Part shown: positions 23,208-32,390 of the stretch, in pieces
Layout of the letters: every line of letters begins with the position of its first letter
Position numbering within the stretch: the first letter of the stretch is position 1
NCBI GenBank assembly: GCA_047974765.1
Contig: JBKECP010000019.1
Location: forward strand, 62,001 to 126,000
Reading direction: 5' to 3'
Length of the DNA stretch: 64,000 bases
From: JBKECP01 sp047974765
GTDB taxonomy: Bacteria > Pseudomonadota > Gammaproteobacteria > Pseudomonadales > Halieaceae
Made by a program: the position numbers and the translations under genes
Notes under the pieces: generated by a model
Told to the model about the DNA's origin: nothing
Seen by the model: only the letters and a program-made list of their open reading frames with translations
Database searches by the model: none

Positions 23208-24935
23208 TTATGATGTCTGGCCAGCGCTATTCAAGCGGGATAGCACCTCGGGCAGCACATTGTCGTGTGATAACAATTGTGGCTCCTGATCGCAGCGGCC
23301 CTGATATTCTATCTTGCCCTCAGCCAGTGCCCGGTCACCAATAACAAGCCGATGAGGTATGCCGATCAGCTCCATATCGGCAAATTTAACGCCGGGTCGT
23401 TCATTGCGGTCATCCAGCAGCACGTCTACACCGGTTTTGGTCAGCTGTTCATAGAGTGACAGTGCGCAATCACGGACAGCATCTGATTTATTCATGTTCA
23501 ATGGAATGATTACCAGACTAAAGGGCGCCATGGGGGCTGGCCAGATAATGCCGCGTTCATCGTGATTTTGCTCAATGGCTGCTGCCACAATACGACTGAC
23601 GCCAATACCGTAGCAACCCATCGACATAACAACATTTTTACCCTGTTCATTAAGTACGGTTGCGTTCATTGCTTCGCTATACCTGGTGCCCAGCTGGAAA
23701 ATATGGCCTACTTCAATACCGCGTTTGATCTGTAATGTACCCTTGCCATCGGGGCTGGGGTCACCCTCAACGACTTTGCGTAGATCTTCGATGCGCATCA
23801 AAGGGCAGTCGCGCTCCCAGTTGACATTGAGCAGATGAATATCATCACGATTTGCGCCACAGCTAAAATCAGCCAATTGGGCGGCACTTCTGTCGACAAT
23901 TATTTTAAAGGGCAGTCCAACTGGCCCCAATGAGCCAAAACCAGCGCCACAGGCCGCGCGCACATTCTCTTCGCTGGCCATCTGTAGTGGTGAGGCAATA
24001 CCGGCGAGCTTCTCCGCCTTGATATTGTTCAGCTGGTGATCTCCGCGCAATACCAGAGCTGCCAGTTCACCTTCCTCTTCGGCGGCAACAATCAGTGTTT
24101 TAACCGAGTTGGCCGGATCAATATCGAGAAAATTTGCCAGTTCCTCGATGGTACGAACGCCGGGGGTGGCCACTTCGCGCATGGGTGCTGATGGCGCTGG
24201 CCTTTGGCCAGAGGAGGCAAGCGCTTCGGCCATCTCGACATTGGCAGCGTAATCACTCTGATTACTGAAGGCGATATCGTCCTCTCCGGAATTGGCCAGC
24301 ACATGAAATTCATGGGAGGCATTACCGCCAATGCTGCCGGTATCGGCGATAACCGGACGGAAGTCGAGACACAAACGGGAGAAAATATTGCTATAGCTGC
24401 GATACATGACCTCGTAGGTTTGTTGCAGTGAAGACTGATCCACATGAAAGGAGTAGGCGTCTTTCATCAGGAATTCACGCGAGCGCATAACACCAAAGCG
24501 TGGCCGGATTTCGTCGCGTACCTTGGTTTGTATCTGGTAGAAACTCAGCGGTAATTGCTTGTAGCTTTTAACCTCGTTGCGCAGCAGGTCGGTGATTACC
24601 TCTTCGTGCGTCGGACCCAGACAAAAATCACGTTCGTGTCGGTCGCTGATGCGCAATAATTCGGGGCCGTACTGTTCCCAGCGCCCAGACTCCTGCCACA
24701 ACTCTGCCGGTTGAACCACCGGCATACTTATCTCCAGTGCGCCGGATTTATCCATTTCCTGACGCACGATATTTTCCACCTTGCGCAACACTCTCAGCCC
24801 CAGAGGCAGCCAGGTATAGAGCCCGGAAGCCAGCTTGCGAATCAGGCCCGCCCGGAGCATTAGCTGGTGACTGATGATTTCTGCATCCGCCGGTGTTTCC
24901 TTCTGGGTGGTGATCATGTAGTTAGTTGTGCGCAT
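23208..24935 (-). CDS. proS: Prolyl-tRNA synthetase
   Basis: This class II aminoacyl-tRNA synthetase charges tRNA-Pro. At 575 residues it is the bacterial form with an inserted editing domain. Motif 2 region 'RDEIRPRFGVMRSREFLMKD', the 'CLGPTHEEVITDL' loop, the editing insertion (about 225-400) and the anticodon-binding C-terminus are all recognisable. The start at ATG 24935 ('MRTTNYMITTQKETPADAE') is where the family begins; the frame is open 28 codons further upstream without homology-like sequence. It stands alone, with a 156-bp spacer to the LuxR-type gene. It diverges from the HU-like gene. Confidence 0.97.
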   Translation of the reverse strand: MRTTNYMITTQKETPADAEIISHQLMLRAGLIRKLASGLYTWLPLGLRVLRKVENIVRQEMDKSGALEISMPVVQPAELWQESGRWEQYGPELLRISDRHERDFCLGPTHEEVITDLLRNEVKSYKQLPLSFYQIQTKVRDEIRPRFGVMRSREFLMKDAYSFHVDQSSLQQTYEVMYRSYSNIFSRLCLDFRPVIADTGSIGGNASHEFHVLANSGEDDIAFSNQSDYAANVEMAEALASSGQRPAPSAPMREVATPGVRTIEELANFLDIDPANSVKTLIVAAEEEGELAALVLRGDHQLNNIKAEKLAGIASPLQMASEENVRAACGAGFGSLGPVGLPFKIIVDRSAAQLADFSCGANRDDIHLLNVNWERDCPLMRIEDLRKVVEGDPSPDGKGTLQIKRGIEVGHIFQLGTRYSEAMNATVLNEQGKNVVMSMGCYGIGVSRIVAAAIEQNHDERGIIWPAPMAPFSLVIIPLNMNKSDAVRDCALSLYEQLTKTGVDVLLDDRNERPGVKFADMELIGIPHRLVIGDRALAEGKIEYQGRCDQEPQLLSHDNVLPEVLSRLNSAGQTS

Positions 24936-25098
24936 GTGTTTTCCAGAGCCGCTGAAATAAAGTCCGGTAGTGTACGTCTGAACGACAGGCCGGTACAGAT
25001 GTGGTGGAGGGCTTGTCATATGCAGGCACAGTAAAAAGCAAACTGTGCTGTAGTGCCTAAAATACCACTATAAATAGCGTAGATTTGTCGGAAAACAC

Positions 25099-25127
25099 TT
25101 GTATATTAGTGTTTCATACTTTATACA
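25099..25127 (+). promoter_or_regulatory. Candidate promoter of the HU-like gene
   Basis: TTGTAT (25099-25104) and TATACA (25122-25127) are spaced by 17 bp. An inverted repeat AAACACT-N8-AGTGTTT (25093-25114) covers the -35 box and could be an operator. It lies about 100 bp before the HU-like gene start. Confidence 0.4.
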
Positions 25128-25229
25128 TTGACCCAACCCGGTATCGGTGCTGGACTCAGGGGTAATTTGGGGCAGACGGCCAGGGTTTTATTAACTCCAT
25201 TTCATAATTGAAGGAAGGTTGAACACGAC

Positions 25230-25661
25230 ATGGCTATCAGAAAAGCAGCAGCAAAAAAGAAAGCACCGGCCAAGAAAGCAGCAGTTAAAAAAGCACCCGC
25301 CAGGAAAGTAGCGGCTGCAAAAACTGCACCGGCCAAAAAAGCATCTGCACTTCAGGAGAAAATGACCAAAAGCCAGATCATTGGCAGCATTGCAGAAAGC
25401 ACTGAACTGAGTAAAAAGCAGGTTGGTGATGTATTTTCCGAGTTGGAGCTGCTCATCGAACGCAGTATCAAAAAGCGTGGTATTGGTGAGTTCACCCTGC
25501 CGGGCCTGATGAAAATCACTACAGTGAAGAAGCCCGCCCGCAAGGCGCGCAAGGGTATTAATCCTTTCACTGGTGAAGAAACCACTTTTAAGGCCAAACC
25601 TGCCAGCGTTGCTGTGAAGGTTCGCCCGTTGAAGAAAATGAAAGAGTTCGCTACCAGCTGA
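25230..25661 (+). CDS. HU-family DNA-binding protein with Lys/Ala/Pro-rich N-terminal tail
   Basis: 143 residues. The first 42 are a histone-H1-like tail of repeated 'KKAPAKKA' type units. Residues about 43-140 form an HU/IHF domain ('KSQIIGSIAESTELSKKQVGDVF', split over the first two helices). The DNA-binding arm carries 'RKGINPFTGEETTFKAKPAS', where the conserved Asn-Pro follows 'KGI'. It is probably a nucleoid-associated protein whose basic tail adds nonspecific DNA contacts. Such tailed HU variants are known in some proteobacteria but differ from HupA/HupB (about 90 residues). It is monocistronic, with a promoter candidate upstream and a terminator hairpin at 25731-25752. AGGAAGG lies before the start. 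Confidence 0.88.
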   Translation: MAIRKAAAKKKAPAKKAAVKKAPARKVAAAKTAPAKKASALQEKMTKSQIIGSIAESTELSKKQVGDVFSELELLIERSIKKRGIGEFTLPGLMKITTVKKPARKARKGINPFTGEETTFKAKPASVAVKVRPLKKMKEFATS

Positions 25662-25730
25662 TTTCGGTGTTTTAATTTTGGCGGTTTCTCTTTCAGCTTG
25701 TGTTGGAAGCCGTCAAAACTCAACCTTCTG

Positions 25731-25752
25731 CCGTGTTCATTTTTGAACACGG
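25731..25752 (+). terminator. Terminator hairpin after the HU-like gene
   Basis: CCGTGTTCA-TTTT-TGAACACGG is a perfect 9-bp stem with a 4-nt loop, followed by TGTCTTTGT, 70 bp after the stop codon. Likely an intrinsic terminator with an imperfect U-tract. Confidence 0.65.
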
Positions 25753-25885
25753 TGTCTTTGTAAGCCCTCCAGTTTTGTTCTTCTGCCGTTCCTCTGGTAT
25801 ACGCCTTGGCCTGTACAGGTGCTTGAGGTAAAATCCGCGCCTTTATTTTTCCCTGTTATCCTTTGGCCGTTGGCGAGATAACTAT

Positions 25886-26191
25886 ATGCCGATCTATGAA
25901 TATCAATGTGAGTCCTGTGGTCAGCCCCATGAGGCTTTACAAAAAATCAGTGATGAGCCACTGGTGGTCTGCCCGGCCTGTGGCAGGACAAGCCTGAAGA
26001 AAAAAATCTCTGCGGCCGGTTTTCGGCTAAAAGGAGGTGGCTGGTATGAAACGGATTTCAAGACCGGGAACAAAAAGAACCTGGTTGGCGGTAGTGGTGA
26101 GGGTGATAAGGGCGCCAAGGAGACCGGAGGCAGCAAAGAGAATACGGCTTCTGGTTCGACCTCAGGTAAAAGTGAAGCATCGTCCTCCTGA
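25886..26191 (+). CDS. FmdB-family zinc-ribbon protein
   Basis: A 101-residue protein with an N-terminal zinc ribbon of the FmdB regulatory-protein family: 'MPIYEYQCESCGQPHE' with Cys8/Cys11 and a second pair Cys29/Cys32 ('CPACGR'). A Gly/Ser/Lys-rich disordered tail occupies about residues 65-101. The name derives from formamidase and formate-dehydrogenase clusters, but in gammaproteobacteria the gene sits before aspS, as here, and its function is unknown. The C1-metabolism association of the name should not be taken as evidence of a link to the mxa genes. Confidence 0.88.
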   Translation: MPIYEYQCESCGQPHEALQKISDEPLVVCPACGRTSLKKKISAAGFRLKGGGWYETDFKTGNKKNLVGGSGEGDKGAKETGGSKENTASGSTSGKSEASSS

Positions 26192-26248
26192 TACAAAATA
26201 CAGAGCCCGTGTGACAGGCTTTAACGACAAACAATGGAAGCACAAGCT

Positions 26249-28039
26249 ATGCGCAGTCATTATTGTGGCACCCTCAGAACAGATCATATTGATGAGACAG
26301 TAACCCTGTGTGGCTGGGTTGATCGCCGCCGTGATCACGGTGGAGTGATTTTTCTTGATCTGCGTGACCGTGAGGGCATTATCCAGGTTGTTTTTGATCC
26401 GGATACCCAGGAGCATTTTGAGCGCGCCGATAAAGTGCGCAGTGAATATGTGCTGAAGGTGACTGGACGAGTGCGTGCGCGCAGTGAGTCCACTATCAAC
26501 CCGAATATGGTCACCGGTGAGGTCGAGGTGCTTGGCAAAGAGCTGGAGATTCTCAACAGTGCAGCCACACCACCCTTTCAGCTTGATGAGCATACCGCTG
26601 TGGGTGAAGAGGTCCGCCTGCGCTATCGTTATATGGACCTGCGTCGCCCGGAAATGCAGGACAAGCTGATTCTACGGGCCCGGATTACCTCCGCCGTACG
26701 CCAGTTTCTCGACAGTGAGGGCTTCCTCGATATCGAAACGCCTATCCTGACCCGGGCAACTCCCGAGGGTGCCCGCGACTACCTGGTGCCGAGCCGGACT
26801 CACGACGGTCATTTTTTTGCGCTGCCCCAGTCGCCCCAGTTGTTCAAGCAGCTGCTGATGGTGGCCGGTTTCGACCGCTATTATCAGGTGGCCAAGTGTT
26901 TTCGTGATGAAGATTTGCGCGCTGATCGCCAGCCCGAATTTACCCAGATTGATATTGAGACTTCCTTTCTTGATGAAAGCAGTATCATGGCCATTACCGA
27001 GCGCATGATCCGTGAGCTTTTCCAGAAGATTATGGGTGTTGATCTGGGTGATTTTCCTCATATGAGCTACGCCGAGGCAATGGAACGTTACGGTTCTGAC
27101 AAGCCGGATCTGCGCATCCCGATGGAGTTGGTGTCTCTGGATGATCTGATGCAGCAGGTAGATTTCAAAGTATTCCGTGGGCCAGCTGATGATTCGGCGG
27201 GTCGGGTGGCTGCGCTCAAGGTGCCAGGTGGCGCCTCTATCAGCCGCAAGGACATTGACGACTACACCAAATATGTATCCATCTTTGGCGCACGAGGCCT
27301 GGCCTGGATCAAGGTCAATGACATCAGTGCCGGTATTGATGGTCTGCAATCACCTATCCTTAAATTTATGCCTGAAGAGGTTGTCGCCCAGATGATGGAG
27401 CGCCTGAGTGCGGTCAATGGCGATATTATTTTCTTTGGAGCTGATCGCTCGCAGGTGGTTAATGAATCACTGGGCGCTCTGCGCTTGAAGGTGGCAGAGG
27501 ATGTTGGCCTGGTGGCTGAGGGTTGGGCGCCATTGTGGGTGGTTGATTTTCCGATGTTCGAGGAAGATGGCAGCGGCGGTTGGACCCCTCTGCATCACCC
27601 CTTTACCGCGCCATCCTGTAGTCCTGAGGCTTTAGCTGCCAACCCTGGTGTGGCGTTGTCACGCGCCTATGACATGGTGCTTAACGGCACCGAACTGGGT
27701 GGTGGCAGTATGCGTATTCACGAGCGTGATATGCAACAGACTGTATTCAATATTTTAGGTATTGATGAAGACGAGGCCCGTGAGAAGTTTGGCTTTTTGC
27801 TGGATGCATTGCAGTACGGTGCGCCGCCCCATGGCGGCCTGGCTTTTGGCCTGGATCGCTTGGTAATGTTGATGAGTGGTACTCCGTCGATCCGCGATGT
27901 TATTGCCTTCCCCAAAACCCAGACAGCTGCTTGTGTAATGACGGATGCACCGGGTGCAGTATCAGCCCAGCAGTTGCGCGAGCTGCATATTCGCCTGCGG
28001 CAGGAGAAGAAAGTAGTTGAGGCAGACAAGCCAGAATAA
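26249..28039 (+). CDS. aspS: Aspartyl-tRNA synthetase
   Basis: 596 residues, class IIb, with N-terminal OB fold ('VTLCGWVDRRRDHGGVIFLD'), catalytic core ('FRDEDLRADRQPEFTQID' motif 2) and the bacterial GAD insertion (about 290-420). Motif 3 is 'GGLAFGLDRLVMLM'. The start at ATG 26249 gives the family N-terminus 'MRSHYCGTL' with GGAAG eight bases upstream; an ATG at 26234 is in frame but lacks a site. Because the genome also encodes GatCAB (39-42 kb), this enzyme may be the non-discriminating type that also charges tRNA-Asn. That can only be settled by knowing whether asnS is present. First gene of the aspS-yebC-ruvCAB run. Confidence 0.97.
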   Translation: MRSHYCGTLRTDHIDETVTLCGWVDRRRDHGGVIFLDLRDREGIIQVVFDPDTQEHFERADKVRSEYVLKVTGRVRARSESTINPNMVTGEVEVLGKELEILNSAATPPFQLDEHTAVGEEVRLRYRYMDLRRPEMQDKLILRARITSAVRQFLDSEGFLDIETPILTRATPEGARDYLVPSRTHDGHFFALPQSPQLFKQLLMVAGFDRYYQVAKCFRDEDLRADRQPEFTQIDIETSFLDESSIMAITERMIRELFQKIMGVDLGDFPHMSYAEAMERYGSDKPDLRIPMELVSLDDLMQQVDFKVFRGPADDSAGRVAALKVPGGASISRKDIDDYTKYVSIFGARGLAWIKVNDISAGIDGLQSPILKFMPEEVVAQMMERLSAVNGDIIFFGADRSQVVNESLGALRLKVAEDVGLVAEGWAPLWVVDFPMFEEDGSGGWTPLHHPFTAPSCSPEALAANPGVALSRAYDMVLNGTELGGGSMRIHERDMQQTVFNILGIDEDEAREKFGFLLDALQYGAPPHGGLAFGLDRLVMLMSGTPSIRDVIAFPKTQTAACVMTDAPGAVSAQQLRELHIRLRQEKKVVEADKPE

Positions 28040-28084
28040 GCCTGGCTAAAGGCTGGTGAAGTGAAGTAACGAAGGGAGAGTGGC

Positions 28085-28828
28085 ATGGCCGGTCATAGCA
28101 AGTGGGCCAATATCAAACACCGCAAGGCGGCCCAGGATGCCAAACGGGGCAAGGCTTTTACCAAGCTGATTCGTGAGCTGGTGGTGGCGGCCAAACAGGG
28201 CGGCCCGCTACCAGAAGATAATCCCCGCTTGCGCACGGCAATGGACAAGGCTCTCGGTGCCAATATGACCAGAGACACCATTGAGCGTGCTATTGCCCGT
28301 GGTGCCGGTACCAATGAGGCCGACAACATGGACGAGCTTACCTACGAGGGTTATGGCCCTGGTGGGGTGGCTGTGCTGGTAGAAGTCATGACCGACAACC
28401 GTAATCGCACGGTAGCGGAAGTGCGTCACGCCTTCTCCAAGCGTGGCGGCAATCTGGGCACTGATGGTTCGGTGGCCTATTTATTTGATAAAAAAGGGCA
28501 GATCAGCTTTGCGCCCGGCGCTGATGAAGAGGCAGTCATGGACGCTGCGTTGGCGGCGGGGGCTGAGGATATCGAAGCCAATGATGATGGCTCGATCGAT
28601 GTGACCACGCCCTGGGAACAGTTTATTTCAGTCAAAGAGGCACTAACAACAGCAGGCTTGCAACCCGAAGGGGGTGAGGTAAGTATGATCGCCTCTACCT
28701 ATGTGCCACTGGATGTGAACAGCGCCACCTCAATTATTGGCCTGATTGATGCGCTCGAAGATCTCGATGACGTACAGAATGTCTACACTAATGCCGATAT
28801 TCCCGAACAGGCCTACGAAAACCTGTGA
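28085..28828 (+). CDS. yebC: YebC/PmpR-family regulatory or translation factor
   Basis: 247 residues starting 'MAGHSKWANIKHRKAAQDAK', the invariant N-terminus of the YebC family; the three-domain TACO1 fold is expected. Members were described as transcription factors controlling RuvABC and quorum-sensing genes, and more recently as factors relieving ribosome stalling at proline-rich stretches. It lies 45 bp after aspS and before ruvC, as in Pseudomonas. Confidence 0.95.
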   Translation: MAGHSKWANIKHRKAAQDAKRGKAFTKLIRELVVAAKQGGPLPEDNPRLRTAMDKALGANMTRDTIERAIARGAGTNEADNMDELTYEGYGPGGVAVLVEVMTDNRNRTVAEVRHAFSKRGGNLGTDGSVAYLFDKKGQISFAPGADEEAVMDAALAAGAEDIEANDDGSIDVTTPWEQFISVKEALTTAGLQPEGGEVSMIASTYVPLDVNSATSIIGLIDALEDLDDVQNVYTNADIPEQAYENL

Positions 28829-28920
28829 TCAAGAGTCGGTTTGGCATCTTTACGGGTGCGTCATTCATAGTATTGCTGTATATATGTACATAATTTCAGG
28901 CAGATAGTGGGCAGGACTGC

Positions 28921-29439
28921 ATGGCAGTCATTCTCGGGATAGATCCTGGTTCGCGTAAGACGGGTTTTGGGATTATCCATTTTCAGGCAGGCAAGAGTAC
29001 ATATATCAGCAGCGGTGTTATCCGCCTGCCACAGGCTGCGTTGCCAGAGCGTCTGGGTATTATTCATGCCAGTGTTGGCGAGCTGGTTGAGCAGCACTGC
29101 CCGCAGGAGCTGGCAATCGAGCAGGTATTTATGGCGCGCAGTGCCGGTTCGGCGCTCAAACTGGGGCAGGCGCGTGGAGCGGCCATTGTGGCCTGTGTCA
29201 GCAGGAATATGGCGGTTGCCGAGTATTCGGCACGGCAAATCAAGCAATCGGTGGTGGGCACCGGTGCTGCCGACAAGGCGCAGGTGCAGCATATGATCAA
29301 GGTACTGTTGAAATTGCCGACAAAGCCTCAGGAAGATGCCGCCGATGCGCTCGCTGCCGCCCTGTGCCATGCCCACATACAACAAAGTATGCTTAATATC
29401 GCCAGTGTTACCGCTATCAGACGCAGGCGGCTTCGTTAG
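28921..29439 (+). CDS. ruvC: Holliday junction endonuclease RuvC
   Basis: This 172-residue dimeric endonuclease resolves Holliday junctions in partnership with RuvAB. The RNase H-like fold is shown by 'ILGIDPGSRKTGFGII' with the first catalytic Asp at residue 8. Further catalytic acids are the Glu in 'ELAIEQVFMAR' and the Asp residues in 'QEDAADALAAALCHAH'. It is followed 92 bp later by ruvA, so ruvCAB form one transcript with yebC upstream. Confidence 0.96.
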   Translation: MAVILGIDPGSRKTGFGIIHFQAGKSTYISSGVIRLPQAALPERLGIIHASVGELVEQHCPQELAIEQVFMARSAGSALKLGQARGAAIVACVSRNMAVAEYSARQIKQSVVGTGAADKAQVQHMIKVLLKLPTKPQEDAADALAAALCHAHIQQSMLNIASVTAIRRRRLR

Positions 29440-29501
29440 CTGCTGCCAACAATATGTTTATCGTTTGTTAAAAGCACTACTTTGAACCGGCGTTGTTAAC
29501 G

Positions 29502-29533
29502 GGAACAGGCACTATATCTGGAACAGGCACTAT
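29502..29533 (+). repeat. 14-bp tandem repeat over the ruvA start
   Basis: GGAACAGGCACTAT occurs at 29502-29515 and again at 29520-29533, an 18-bp period. The second copy runs into the ruvA ATG (29532), so a recent duplication has doubled the sequence around the ribosome binding site. The in-frame extension upstream encodes 'GTGTISGTGT' only and is not RuvA-like. Confidence 0.7.
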
Positions 29534-30140
29534 GATTGGCAGGATTCGCGGTACTCTCATTCACAAGCAGCCACCGGAAATACTGGTAGAGGTCGGTGGT
29601 GTTGGCTACGAGCTACAGGTGCCGATGACTACCTTGTTTCAACTGCCTGAATTGGGTCGGGAGGTTCTGCTGGTAACTCATTTTGCCGTACGAGAGGACG
29701 CCCATACCCTGTACGGCTTTGCCGATGAACGTGATCGCCGTCTGTTTCGTGAATTGATCAAGATCAGCGGTGTTGGTCCCAGGCTGGCACTGACTATTTT
29801 GTCGGGTATGGATGCTGCCAGCTTCTGTCGTTGTGTGCAGCAGGCTAATACCTCGGCGCTGGTGGCCTTGCCTGGCGTAGGTAAAAAAACCGCCGAACGT
29901 CTGTTGATCGAAATGCGGGACAAGCTCAAAGGCTGGCTGGCTGATGAAAATAGCGACAGCGCGGCTCCAGTTCCGAAGGCGCCAGTTACCGACAGTGTGG
30001 CTGATGCTGAAAGTGCCCTGATTGCCCTCGGATACAAACCTGTTGAAGCCAGTAAGGCGGTGGCCGCGGTCAATGATGAAGGCATTGACAATAGTGAAGA
30101 ATTGATTCGACGGGCTTTAAAGTCCATGGTCAGTGCCTGA
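29532..30140 (+). CDS. ruvA: Holliday junction branch migration protein RuvA
   Basis: 202 residues: N-terminal OB domain ('MIGRIRGTLIHKQPPEILVE'), a middle domain with two helix-hairpin-helix motifs ('ISGVGPRLALTILSG', 'LPGVGKKTAERLLIEM') and a C-terminal three-helix domain (about 155-202) that binds RuvB. RuvA tetramers hold the four-way junction for RuvB-driven migration. Start ATG 29532 was chosen because it begins the conserved sequence; the frame is open a further 13 codons upstream through a short tandem repeat. Confidence 0.96.
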   Translation: MIGRIRGTLIHKQPPEILVEVGGVGYELQVPMTTLFQLPELGREVLLVTHFAVREDAHTLYGFADERDRRLFRELIKISGVGPRLALTILSGMDAASFCRCVQQANTSALVALPGVGKKTAERLLIEMRDKLKGWLADENSDSAAPVPKAPVTDSVADAESALIALGYKPVEASKAVAAVNDEGIDNSEELIRRALKSMVSA

Positions 30141-30178
30141 ACCGCCATGATTGAACTATTTATAGATCGAGTTCGTCC

Positions 30179-31249
30179 ATGATTGAAACTGATCGCCTGA
30201 TAGCACCTCAGGCGCGTGAACGGGAGGATGCCCAGGATCGGGCTATCCGGCCCAAAAGTCTGGCCGAGTATGTTGGTCAGCCGGTGGTGCGGGAGCAGAT
30301 GGCCATCTTTCTGGCAGCGGCCCGTGGTCGTGGTGAGCCCCTTGATCACACTCTGATTTTTGGGCCGCCGGGTCTTGGCAAGACCACGCTGGCTGCCATT
30401 ATTGCCAATGAAATGGGAGTGTCACTCAAGACCACCTCCGGCCCGGTGCTGGAAAAAGCCGGTGATATTGCCGCTCTGATGACCAATCTGGAGCCGGGTG
30501 ATGTATTGTTTATTGATGAAATTCATCGTTTGAGCCCCTATGTGGAAGAGATACTCTATCCGGCGATGGAGGATTACCAGCTCGATATCATGATTGGTGA
30601 GGGACCGGCGGCGCGTTCGATCAAGCTCGATTTGCCGCCTTTTACGTTGATTGGTGCAACTACCCGAGCTGGTCTTTTGACCTCACCCTTGCGTGATCGT
30701 TTTGGTATCGTGCAACGGCTGGAGTTTTACCAGGTGGCTGATCTGGCTCATATTGTCGGGCGTTCGGCGGGTATCCTGGGGATTGGTATTGATACCGGAG
30801 GCGCAACTGAAATTGCCCGTCGTGCCCGCGGTACTCCGCGCATTGCCAACCGCCTGTTGCGGCGGGTGCGTGACTATGCCCAGGTAAAGGCCGATGGCGT
30901 GATTTGCACGCAGGTGGCTGATCAGGCACTGGATATGCTCAGTGTTGATCACTGCGGTTTTGATCATCAGGATCGTCGTTTGTTACTGGCACTGATTGAA
31001 AAATTTGATGGCGGCCCGGTCGGTGTGGACAGCCTGGCGGCAGCAATTTCTGAGGAGCGTGGCACCATTGAGGATGTGCTTGAACCCTATCTGATTCAGC
31101 AGGGCTACATGGTGCGTACGCCCCGGGGGCGGATGGCCACCCGTAGTGCCTATCTGCATTTTGGTCTGCCACAGCCCCGTGATATTGTCCGTCAGGACAG
31201 CCTGCCGCTGGCATCGGAGGATGGGGAGGACGAGGGGGCCGTGCTGTGA
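30179..31249 (+). CDS. ruvB: Holliday junction helicase motor RuvB
   Basis: A 356-residue AAA+ ATPase that drives branch migration as a hexamer on RuvA. Walker A is GPPGLGKT (62-69), Walker B 'VLFIDEIHRL', sensor 1 'TLIGATTRAG', and the winged-helix C-terminus contains 'YLIQQGYMVRTPRGRMAT'. It overlaps the next gene (ybgC) by 4 bp (GTGA). Confidence 0.97.
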   Translation: MIETDRLIAPQAREREDAQDRAIRPKSLAEYVGQPVVREQMAIFLAAARGRGEPLDHTLIFGPPGLGKTTLAAIIANEMGVSLKTTSGPVLEKAGDIAALMTNLEPGDVLFIDEIHRLSPYVEEILYPAMEDYQLDIMIGEGPAARSIKLDLPPFTLIGATTRAGLLTSPLRDRFGIVQRLEFYQVADLAHIVGRSAGILGIGIDTGGATEIARRARGTPRIANRLLRRVRDYAQVKADGVICTQVADQALDMLSVDHCGFDHQDRRLLLALIEKFDGGPVGVDSLAAAISEERGTIEDVLEPYLIQQGYMVRTPRGRMATRSAYLHFGLPQPRDIVRQDSLPLASEDGEDEGAVL

Positions 31250-31677
31250 ATGAGAGGGAATTTTCCTACCCTTTGCGCGTCTACATCGAGGATACCGATG
31301 CCGGTGGCATTGTTTATTACGTTAATTATCTCAAGTTTATGGAGCGCGCCCGCACGGAGATGATGCGCTCCCTGGGTTTTGGCAGGGACTATATCTTTAA
31401 CCGTGATCTGATGTTTGTGGTGCGTGATGTGGCGATTAGCTATCGCCTGCCAGCCCGGCTTGATGATGAGTTGTTGGCCAGTGTTACTGTGCTGGCCTTG
31501 CGTGGTGCCAGCATGCGTTTGTGGCAGCGCGTATGTCGGGGTAATCAAATCCTTGCCGAGGGTGAAATTACCATTGCCTGTGTGGATCGTGCAGGTGTAA
31601 AACCCCGGCGTATACCGGGTGATATTGTAAAACAGCTGCAGACAGCGCAGCTGACAGGAAGCAACAAGGAGTTTTAG
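31246..31677 (+). CDS. ybgC: YbgC acyl-CoA thioesterase of the Tol-Pal operon
   Basis: A 143-residue hot-dog-fold thioesterase. The signature 'YIEDTDAGGIVYYVNYLKF' contains the catalytic Asp. YbgC hydrolyses acyl-CoA or acyl-ACP and is the usual first gene of the tol-pal operon, where it may connect phospholipid metabolism to the envelope. Start is GTG 31246, overlapping the ruvB stop; its end overlaps the tolQ start by 1 bp. Confidence 0.94.
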   Translation: MNEREFSYPLRVYIEDTDAGGIVYYVNYLKFMERARTEMMRSLGFGRDYIFNRDLMFVVRDVAISYRLPARLDDELLASVTVLALRGASMRLWQRVCRGNQILAEGEITIACVDRAGVKPRRIPGDIVKQLQTAQLTGSNKEF

Positions 31678-32387
31678 TGGAAGATCAACTCAGCCTGATT
31701 GACCTGGTATTGCATGCCAGTATTACGGTACAGATTGTCATGGCGTTGTTGCTGTTGGCATCGGTGGTATCCTGGTACATGATCGTGCAGCGTATTATTT
31801 ACTTTCGCAGCAGTCAGAACGATATGATCCGTTTCGAGGAAAAATTCTGGTCGGGTATTGATCTTGCACAGCTCTATCGTGAAGGCAATGAACGGGCTGC
31901 TGATGGCCAGTTGATTGTAGGTATGGAGAGTATTTTCCGGGCGGGTTTCAAGGAGTTTTCGCGCCTGGCCAAGCAGCCGGGTATGGATTCAGAGGCTATT
32001 ATCGAAGGTTCCCGTCGTACCATGCGGGTGGCCATGCTGCGTGAAGAAGAGCGTCTGGAAAAGCATTTGCCTTTTCTGGCTTCGGTGGGTTCTACCAGCC
32101 CTTATATCGGCCTGTTTGGAACTGTTTGGGGCATCATGCATTCCTTTCGGGGACTGGCCAATGCCACTCAGGCGACTATCGCGACGGTAGCGCCGGGCAT
32201 TTCCGAAGCGCTGGTGGCGACGGCAATGGGTCTGTTTGCCGCTATTCCGGCTGTTATGGCCTACAATCGCTTTGCAGCACGGGTAGATATGTTTGGTAAT
32301 CGCTATGATACTTTTGTCGATGAGTTCTCCAGCATTTTGTACCGGCAGGCTTACGCACTGAGATCCCGCGAGAACAAGGCGGGTTAG
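31677..32387 (+). CDS. tolQ: TolQ, inner-membrane motor subunit of Tol-Pal
   Basis: 236 residues, ExbB/MotA-like, three transmembrane helices (about 17-39, 135-160 and 172-195). With TolR it forms the proton channel that energises TolA. 'STSPYIGLFGTVWGIMHSF' is the conserved signature of helix 2. GTG start at 31677 with AAGGAG close upstream, overlapping the ybgC stop. Confidence 0.96.
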   Translation: MEDQLSLIDLVLHASITVQIVMALLLLASVVSWYMIVQRIIYFRSSQNDMIRFEEKFWSGIDLAQLYREGNERAADGQLIVGMESIFRAGFKEFSRLAKQPGMDSEAIIEGSRRTMRVAMLREEERLEKHLPFLASVGSTSPYIGLFGTVWGIMHSFRGLANATQATIATVAPGISEALVATAMGLFAAIPAVMAYNRFAARVDMFGNRYDTFVDEFSSILYRQAYALRSRENKAG

Positions 32388-32390
32388 CGC

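Noticed and set aside
25886..26191. FmdB-type protein as part of the methanol/formate system
   Set aside because: The name is historical; its place before aspS is the ordinary gammaproteobacterial location.
26672..27349. 225-codon minus-strand ORF
   Set aside because: Antisense shadow of aspS.
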